Origin: Littorina saxatilis
Taxonomy: Eukaryota; Mollusca; Gastropoda; Littorinimorpha; Littorinidae
DNA: 64,000 nucleotides
Assembly (NCBI RefSeq): GCF_037325665.1
Contig: NC_090259.1
Coordinates: 36,005,914 to 36,069,913 of the forward strand
Direction of reading: 5' to 3'
The translations under genes were made by a program, and so were the position numbers. Every line of letters starts with the position of its first letter. Within the stretch, counting starts at the first letter, position 1. The notes beneath the pieces are model-generated. The model was not told where the DNA came from. It made no database searches and saw only the letters and a program-made list of their open reading frames with translations. Positions 41,701-50,700 of this stretch are shown in pieces.

Positions 41701-44700
41701 TGACTGCATGGGGTACAATGTTGGTGGCTGTGAGCAGATGGTGGAAGACTGGTGCAGGGGAATGGCTTGTTGTGTATGTGTGGTTACTGACTGCATGGGG
41801 TACAATGTTGGTGGCTGTGGGCAGATGGTGGAAGACTGGTGCAGGGGAGTGGCTTGTTGTGTAAATGTGGTTACTGACTGCATGGTGTACGATGTTGATG
41901 GCTGTGTGCAGTTGGCGGGAGGCTGGTGCAGGGGAGTGGCTTGGCGTTCTTGCTGACAGGGTGTGGCGGCTCAAACAGGATGAAACACATCTCTATTATC
42001 AGGTGAGCGATATTCTTTGTTCACAGGCATGATGATGTGGTGTTCAGGAGAAGCACATAGCAGGTTGCACAGTAACCACACAGCTGGTCTCACATTTTTA
42101 CAAAAATATCAAACTTAACATAGAATCGTTTGATTGACTTTTTTCCCATTAATACTGTCATCAGAGAACACAAAGAAGTTGTTTTTAGCAAATGCTTGGT
42201 GGATGATATTTTGGGGAGGGAGGAAGTCCTTTGAAAGATTATCTATGTAGCTGAATGTATTTAACTGCGGTAACCCAGGAAACAATATCACAGGTCAGTG
42301 AACTTGTGATGGCTAATTGGCAGCTTTCTGTGAGAAGTATTCCTTCAACAATCTGCATTTCAAATACAAATACAGATGAAATTTTGGCCATGAGAAAGGT
42401 TTCTGCCAGGCTTTTGGGTGCTCAAACTTCTGACCAAGAACAAGAAGCGCCTCAGGCTGGAAATGTTTGGAGAGAACCCACAACTGTATGATGCTGATCC
42501 AGAGGAATTTCTTGCAAGGTATGTTACCAGGGATGAGACATGGGTGCACCATTTTCAACTGCAGAGAAAAGAGCAGTCAAGCAGTGGAAGCACATGTATT
42601 CCTGTCTGCATAAGAAGTCAAACGTTGTTCGTTCTGCTGGGAAGGCCATGACGTGGGTTTCTTGGATGCCAAAGGAATCATACTTGTGAAATACCTGGAA
42701 AAGGGCCAGACAGTCTACGCAGAGGTCTGTTGGACACTGCCGAGACAGCTTTGTGACATAATTACAACCAAACGCCAATGAATTACAATGCCTCGGTACA
42801 CAAGGCTGCAATTTCTGTGTCAACTGTGCGTGACTGTAGCTTACAGGTCATTGGCCACCCATCATGCTCACTTGACATGGCACCATCCCACTTCCATTCA
42901 TCTGTTTTCCAACATCAAAAAGTACATGGCACTTTTGGGGGAATGATGAAGATCATTGCTGCAGCAGCTTTTTTCAGTGCCATGATGCAACTTTCTTCCT
43001 TGAAGGTGTCTTGGGGCAGCACGGGCGTTGGAATGATCCTGTGGAGTTGGAGGAGGGTGGCTCTTGTGAAAAGTGAGGTAACCAAATAGTCTTACCATGC
43101 CTCCTTCGTGGAAAGGCTGCACACTTTTTGTGTAGCCTCTAATTGTTTCCAAAAGGCTGGAAGACAGCTTGAGTCATAAGTAGTTTCAAGCACCAATTTT
43201 GCATTGCATTTAGTGGTGTATATTTTAATTTTTCTGATTTGCAATGCTTAACATTTTGTTACAGGTCTATGAATCATCAAACAAAGACGTTAACAGCTGT
43301 CGTATCAAAACAGAAGTGAAATCTGCATTCAAGGCTGAGGAAACAGATGCCAGTTACCACACTTCCAGAAAACAACACAGAGCAACAGCGAAGACAACAA
43401 GTAACCACAAAATCACATTTGACTCAGTGGATCAGAAAGTGTTGCTTGAGACAAAATATGCTTGCAGTGCAAATCTCGCCCTAGCGAAGCAGTGCAAGAA
43501 TGATGCCGCTGGCATAGACTATTTTGACATTAAAGTTGAAAAGAAAGAAGATGACATGGTTTTGGTGTCTATTCTGGAGGACTACTTCCAACTGGGCGTG
43601 GATATTGAGAATCTCTATGATCAGTGGTCTCAGGCTGACCCGTATTTCAGCAAGACAGCCAGAGATTTCTGGGGTATCCGTATCCTGCGTCAGGACCCCG
43701 TGGAGAACCTCTTCTCCTTCATCTGTTCCTCCAACAACAACATCGCGCGCATCACCAGCATGGTGGACAAACTGTGCGCCCATTACGGACAGCCTGTGGC
43801 GGAGGTGGAGGGCAAGATGTATCACACTTTTCCTTCCGTTTCCTCCCTGGCCCAGGAAGGGATGGAGGAGAAGCTGCGTGAGTTAGGCTTCGGCTACAGG
43901 GCAAAGTTCATCTCCAAGTCTGCCAGGCACATCATAGACAACCACGGGCAAGACTGGGTGTCGTCGCTACGCCACCAATCCTATGAAGAGGCCAAAGCTG
44001 AACTCATGACGCTGTGCGGTGTTGGGGCAAAGGTGTGTTTGTTACACATCATTTATTGGTCGTTGCTTTCTTTAGGCAGGGGTTGTGTTTATTGCAAAAT
44101 TTTATTCTTAAGAATCTTTTGAATATATTCAAGATATTTCTGTTGTTGTGCTGTGTTGTGTGGAGCATTTTCAATGTCTAAACACTTGAGCATCGTTTTC
44201 TCCGGTACTCTTTAGCGGACACAGAAGCACGCTGTGATGTTATTGTTTAACTGTTCATGTTGTTTTATGTGTGTCATTCACTCACGCTCACTGCAGACTC
44301 AGGAGAAGTAGTTCAGTTTCAACATTGTATTGAGGTATCCATCTTGCAGGAAGTACAGCCATAAGGAAAGGGAAGATACTCTCAGTAAGCACAATATAAC
44401 AGTATCCGCTATAGCTCAGAGGTACTGGGTTCCTGGTGTTTCACAGGTACCATGGATATCATTACACACGCCTATCATGATGTGAAAAGTAAAATATTAG
44501 TTGAACCCCTGTTTAAGAGAAGATGGAATGGGAACCAATTGGATTTCACAAGCTGATAGTGCTGTTTCCTTCAGCTTCAACAGTCGCAACAACTACTACT
44601 CCTTTTTGCCTGATAAATCTGATGTGTGAATCAGTGTAGTATTATCCTAAAGTTGGTTGTGTATTTAGGTATGAATAGGTACAGAGCACTTATCATCATG

Positions 44701-47700
44701 AAGTTACACATTTTATTCTGTATGATGAGTACGGAACACCATGGTCAGAAGACATAACAAGTTCTTTGTCAACCATTGGGAATAAATGATACTTTTATGC
44801 AAATACATATGGTATAAATAGCGTTTGTTGCTGTGCTGCTTTGTGGTTGTGAAGAGAAGATGAAGAGTAGAGGTGAACTTGCAGGTAGCAGACTGTGTGT
44901 GCCTAATGTCTCTGGACAAGACGGGCGCCATACCAGTGGACACACATGTCTGGCAGTTTGCTGCCCGCCACTACCTGCCCAAACTGCAAGCAGCCAAGTC
45001 TGTCACTGGTAAACTCTACCAGGAGATAGGTGAGCAACTCTTTCTCTAATTACTTTCTTATTATTCTTGGGACTGCAATTATTATTGTTATCTACAAATG
45101 AGCATTTGAAAATTCACAGGTAATTTTAGGGATACTTTTAGCTTGTAAATTGTAAATTAAATTACATATTCTTACTCCGAATCACATATAGCATTTGACA
45201 CAGTCTGAGATGCTAGGTACTGAAAACGCTTACCCGTCTAACATTTTTAAAGGGAAGCAACCCCATCACCAAAAAGGCTAAAAATAGCCCTGGTAATGAG
45301 CAGGTACCCTGAGAGTTACCTCCCATTGGTGGATACTACGTCACTTCCTCTAACAACACATGGCAATATCATACGACTTTTCAGCGTCCTAGAGAGAGGG
45401 TGTTTCTGATTTTGCGCTCCCGTGGCAGTCTGTTGTGAAGTTTTCACCTGCCGGCCACGTTTTACCTGTCTTTCTCCCGTGCGGGCTCCTGTTTGGTGAG
45501 CTCGTTCTTGTTTTGTTTGTTGTTTACGAACTTTTTCGCTGTTGTAGCTACTGTTATTTCGTCCGTTTGGACTTGTAGTATCAGTGGCTGTGTTTGCGTT
45601 GTCGCCATTTGTATTCTAGTTAGCGTGGCTGACTTCGATATGTTTGGTTTTTAACCTGTGCTTGCCTACTCCCGTAGTTTGCGAGCTTGGTTAGTCTTGT
45701 TGTTCTTTGAACTGTTTGTAGTTACTGAGTTTTCTGTCCATTTGGACTTACGTTTTTTCAGTAATTTTTTGCCTTGTGTTCCGTTTGTTGTTGTCAGTCA
45801 GCATGGCTGACGCAGACAAACGTCGTGGAAAGTCTGACTTGAAGGGCAAGATTAAGCCGAAGTCTTCCTCTAGTTCTAAACCTGTGGTTGTCGTTGTTTC
45901 TGACGATTCCCACAACACCATTTTGTCTGTGCCTATTTCTACGCCTAGCTCTAGTACCGTTGGGCGGTCTAGCACTCCTGTTGTTTCTCCGCCTCCATTG
46001 TTGTTGGTTCCGGAGCAGGGGGCTCTTGTGTCTTCTCTGTTGAAGTCTCTTGTTCCAGAGATTCGGATTTTGGTCAAGGAAGAGATGCAGCACTCCTCGG
46101 CTTCCGGCAGCGCTGTACTTCCGTCTGCTGTGGAGGATGTTCATTCCCTAGCTTCGTTGGGGGTTCCTTCCGGTTCCGCTGTGCAAGTTCCTGCCTCGGC
46201 AGTTTCCACCTCCGCTGGCGTGCTTTCAAGTAAGTCGAACTGGTCCTACAGCCCCCGTGTGGCGTCTGGACACTCCCTGCCGGGAGACAGTTCACTTGGG
46301 CAGGGTCACTCCCTGCATTCTACTGGTGACAATACCCCCTTCGGGCAGGACTTTGTCGACCAGCAGCGGCGGCCGTTTTCGGCCGCTGCGTTTCCGGTTT
46401 CGGCCGGAAGCATATGTCCTCCCTCATGCGCTCGCTCTGCCAGCGGTGACGGGATGGACGGCAGACTGGCCTCCGGGCTTTACGGCTTCCGGCCGCAGTC
46501 TTCGCAGTCGTCGGTTCCGCTTTCTGTGGTTTCGGCTTCTGCGTTTCCGGCTTTGACCGGAAGCATAGGTCCTCCCTCACGCGTTCGCTCTGACAACGGT
46601 GACGGGATGTACAGCAGACTGGCCTCCGGGCTTTAGGGCTTCCGGCCTCAGTCTATGCAGTCTTCGTTTCCGCATTTTGCGGTTTCGGCGGCTGCGTTTC
46701 CGGTGTTCAACCGAAAACATAGGTCCACCTACACTCGTACGCTCTGACGTCGGTGACGGGATGGACCGCAGACTGGCCTCCGAGCTTTATGGCTTTCGGC
46801 CTCAGTCTACGCAGTCTTTGTTTCCGCATTCTGCGGTTTCGGTGGCTGCGTTTCCGGCTTCGGCCGGATACGCTGTCCCTCTTCCTGACACTTCCGCATG
46901 GATGCCAGAGAGGGAGCGGTCGGCTTTCGTGCACTCTGTGCCTCAGCCGGGGCAGTCGTTGCTTCACCCGGAGGGTGTTGTGATTTCCGCTCATCCAGGC
47001 CGGTGGTTCGGATGGTCGTGCTACTTACCCTTTTCCTCATAGTCAAGGGACGAGTCAGGACGATTTCGGGGTCATGGGTTTTCGGTTTCCGGTTATTCCG
47101 TGCATCCTTCCACCTCCGGGTTAATGACTTCGGTCAATGTCCTTCACTAGTCCATTCTGAAGTTCACTCGGTGGTCAGCGAAGAGACACGGTCGGGATTT
47201 CCGTCAAGGCTCAAGGCTATTCTTGAAGCTGCGGCGGAGGTTACATCCCGTTAATTTCCTGGAGAAGGCCGTTTCAGAACTCGGGCGGCAGCCGTTCTCG
47301 GCTGCTGCGCTTCCGGCCTTACAGGAAGCATAGGTCCCTCCCCACACGTACACTCTGTGGTCGGTGCTGGGGTTGACTGGAGACTGGCCTCTGGGATTTA
47401 TGGCTTCCGGCCTCAGTCTATGCAGCCCTCGTTTCCGCTTTGGGTGGCTTCGTCGGTTGCATTTCCGGCTTCGTCCGGATACACGGTTCCTCTTCTTTCC
47501 GATGGTGGTCTGTGAGGGAGGAACAGCGGCTGGCCTTCGGGCGTTCTGGGTCTCCTCGGCCGGGGCAGTCGTCACGTCACCCTTCGGGGGGGGTGGCTTC
47601 TGTCTATTCAGTTCCGTCGTCTTCGGACGTTCACTCGGCTTTTTCTGACTCTTACACCAGTCAGGATATAAGTGAAGATGATGTCCTGGTATGCGGGTTT

Positions 47701-50700
47701 CCGGTTTCCGGTTATCCCGTGCATTGTTTCCGCCTCTGGTGGCTGTGACTTCGGCTTTTGCTCGTCCACTCTGACTTCAGTCTGTGGCTAGCGAACAGAC
47801 ATATTTGGGATTTCCGTCAAAGCTCAGGTTTTTCCCTTTATTTTCTGGAAGGTGCATCGGCGGTTTCGGCTTCCTCTTTGGTTGCCTCTTCGGCGACGTC
47901 GGACTTCCGTTCCGCGCTTCCGGTTCGAAGAGTCCCCTTCTGTGGCATACCACCTTTAGCAGGTTTTGGCGAAGCTTTCTCATGCCTGAAGTGGTATTCC
48001 TTCTGTCCCTGTTCCTCTTCTTGTTTTTTTATGGCAAGGTAAGGAACAGGCTCAGCCTTTGCTGGCTACGGCTACATAAGGGTTCGGCTTGCTTTCGTCC
48101 TTTGCTCTCCCGCGGTCACCTTTCTGGTGACGCAGGAGTCGCTTCCTCTGCTGGTAAAACAGATTACGAGAGACTCGGTTGTGTCAGTACTAGAACACAT
48201 CCTTGTCTCTTCAGAGGAGATAGGACGTCGGTTTGTTGGATCTGGCATCTTTGGAGACGATCATCAAACATTGTTCGGCCTATGACCGTTGTATTTGATC
48301 TGTTCACTTTCAGTGTAGATCAGTTGGCTGATGACATCTTTATTCTTCGTTCAGCCTTGGTGGAGTGAACGAAGAACAGATGCTTATATCCTCGCTTCAC
48401 TACGCTCATGGGGTTTGGTGTCGGAGGGTTTTTGTTCTCGCACTTGCAGTTCACGGTGTGAATTCCTTGAGTTTTTTACACAGCGAACTAGGTCCACCAG
48501 CTCGAGCACCCGCTGAGGTCTCTTCTGGTCGGATCTAGGGCTGGCCTTCGGGTATACTAGCTTCCGGCCTCAGTCAGTGTTACAGTCGTTTCAGCCACGG
48601 GCTGCTGCTTCTGTCGCACTTCCGGCTAGCCGGATAGGTTGTTTCTCTTACCGACGGCATAGTTACGTCAGGGTTTTTTAGAAACAACGACTGACCTTTG
48701 TGGTCATTGTTTGTCTTTCGCTGAGTCCGACTCTGTCTTTCTCTAGCGATCAGACTTGTTCTGGTGTTTCGTCCAAACTTAAGGTATGCTTGAGTTGGCC
48801 TCGGAGGTTACATTCAGATTTTCTGAGGGGGCATTGTCTTTGGCAATGTAGGTTTGAGGAGTCATCCTTTGTGGCTTACCTTCTCTCTCAGTTTGGCCAG
48901 TCCTCTCCTTCTGGCAGAGGTCTGGCTGATGTTCTTTGCTGTGGGCTCTTAGCCCAGCATCTTTTTTGGCAGCTGAAACTTTTGTTTCTTTCGTTTACCT
49001 GCGTACGGCGGGTACTTCGGAACAATGGCTGTCCTACGGGCATCACGGCTCTCAGCCTTGGCCTGTGCAATTGTCTCCTACTTTTCGCGGTGTGACTATG
49101 GCATTTACGGTTCCTGTGACTGCGGATTTCTAATCTTTCTTCACCCTCATCCTGAGGTGAGTCAGAACGACTTCTGTTAGGTCGGGTTTCCTTTTACAGT
49201 CACCCTTCTACCTCAGGCAACTATGACTACGGCGTTTGCCCGTTGATCTCTGTGTCTGGCCCTCAGTCTTTTAGAGGTGGGCAGACGCGTTCTGGTTTTT
49301 TGCCCAAACTCAGGAAGGCTCTTGATTTGGTCTCGAATGTAAACTTCCAGTTTTTTCCTGAGAACTCTTTGTCTCGGGAGTCTTTTGGCTGGTCGGCTTC
49401 ACGAGTTTTCGTGTATGCTTGCCAGTCTTGTTTTCGGCTTTGGGTTCTTGATTCGCTTTCAATTACCTACAAGCAGACTGAACTGCGGTCACTATGGCTT
49501 TGAGCCATTTTGTTTATGGTCACTGGTCGCACCAGGCTTCGTCCGCTGTGACTTCCGCACTTTCGGTTGTTTACGCACTTTTGTAAGTAGCTGCTTCCTC
49601 GTTTTATCTCTTTCTGCTTTCGCAAGAACGGATAGAGGATAACTGGTTACCATCTCTTTTGAGAGCAGCAAGACTGCTGGTTACGGCACCCTTCTCTAGC
49701 ATGCTTTATGGGTGACGATGTCAAGAGATCGCAGTCAGGTTTTTTCTTGACGTGTTTCTTATGTCACTACCCAGGAGTACTATGATTCTTTCCTTGGTTA
49801 GATTGTACTCTAACGCAGAGAGGCAGTACAGCGTGCTTTGGGGGGTGAGCGTTTCTTCACGTTCTTGGAACTTTAGGAACGCTTATGTTCTTTTTGAGTT
49901 TTACTATGGAGTTGGACTCTGGTACTTTGTACTCGGGTGTCTCTCTCTTTCTTTTTGTGTGGAGATCGGTCACGCTTTTCTGGAGCTGACCTATATCTCT
50001 CAGGTCTTGTCGGGCTTTGGCTTTGCCTTACAATAAAAAAGGGGGGGGGGGGTTAGATTGTCTTTCCCCTCCTCTTGGCTCGGGTTCATGTAATCCGGGG
50101 CTCTTCTCTCTTCCTGGGCCTTTACGGTCCGGGGGGAAGTACTGGGTACAGCTTTCTGGCTCTCTGAAGTTGTCTTTAGCAAGTTTTTCCTAAGAGACAT
50201 CCTGGTTGTCAATCAGGAGTTTCTCTGGCCCTTCCTGACTTTTTGGCAGCGGGCCATTTCCTGACAAGGGTGTTAGAGTGAGTTAGAGTTTTCTTTCCCA
50301 CCGGGCCCTTCCTGCCTTGTTGGCAGCAGGCCAGTTTCTGGCAAGGTTTTTAGAGTGAGTTAGATTTTTTCTTTCCCACCGCCTTGTTGATGTTATCTGC
50401 TATATGTGATTCGGAGTATGAATATGTAATTTAATGGAAAATTTTATAAGTAAATTTTCATTTGATTAATATACTTACCCGAATCACATAGTGTAGGCCC
50501 TCCCCCCCGCCTGCCCCGCGTATGTTTTTTTTAGTTTCTTTAAAGCCGTATGATATTGCCATGTGTTGTTAGAGGAAGTGACGTAGTATCCACCAATGGG
50601 AGGTAACTCTCAGGGTACCTGCTCATTACCAGGGCTATATTTAGCCTTTTTGGTGATGGGGTTGCTTCCCTTTAAAAATGTTAGACGGGTAAGCGTTTTC

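Noticed and set aside
41421-41942. CRISPR-like array of regular repeats
   Set aside because: Units are contiguous without unique spacers, and the sequence is an animal gene intron. It is a minisatellite.
41262-41974. Open frames of 176-209 codons on both strands
   Set aside because: They are products of the 87-bp tandem repeat, whose length is divisible by three. Only the OGG1 exon 2 part at the right end is coding.
43481-43886. Frames opposite and overlapping OGG1 exon 3
   Set aside because: Shadows of the OGG1 coding frame.
45748-46144. Minus-strand frames of 109 and 116 codons
   Set aside because: Antisense shadows of the gag-like start of DIRS-type element 2.
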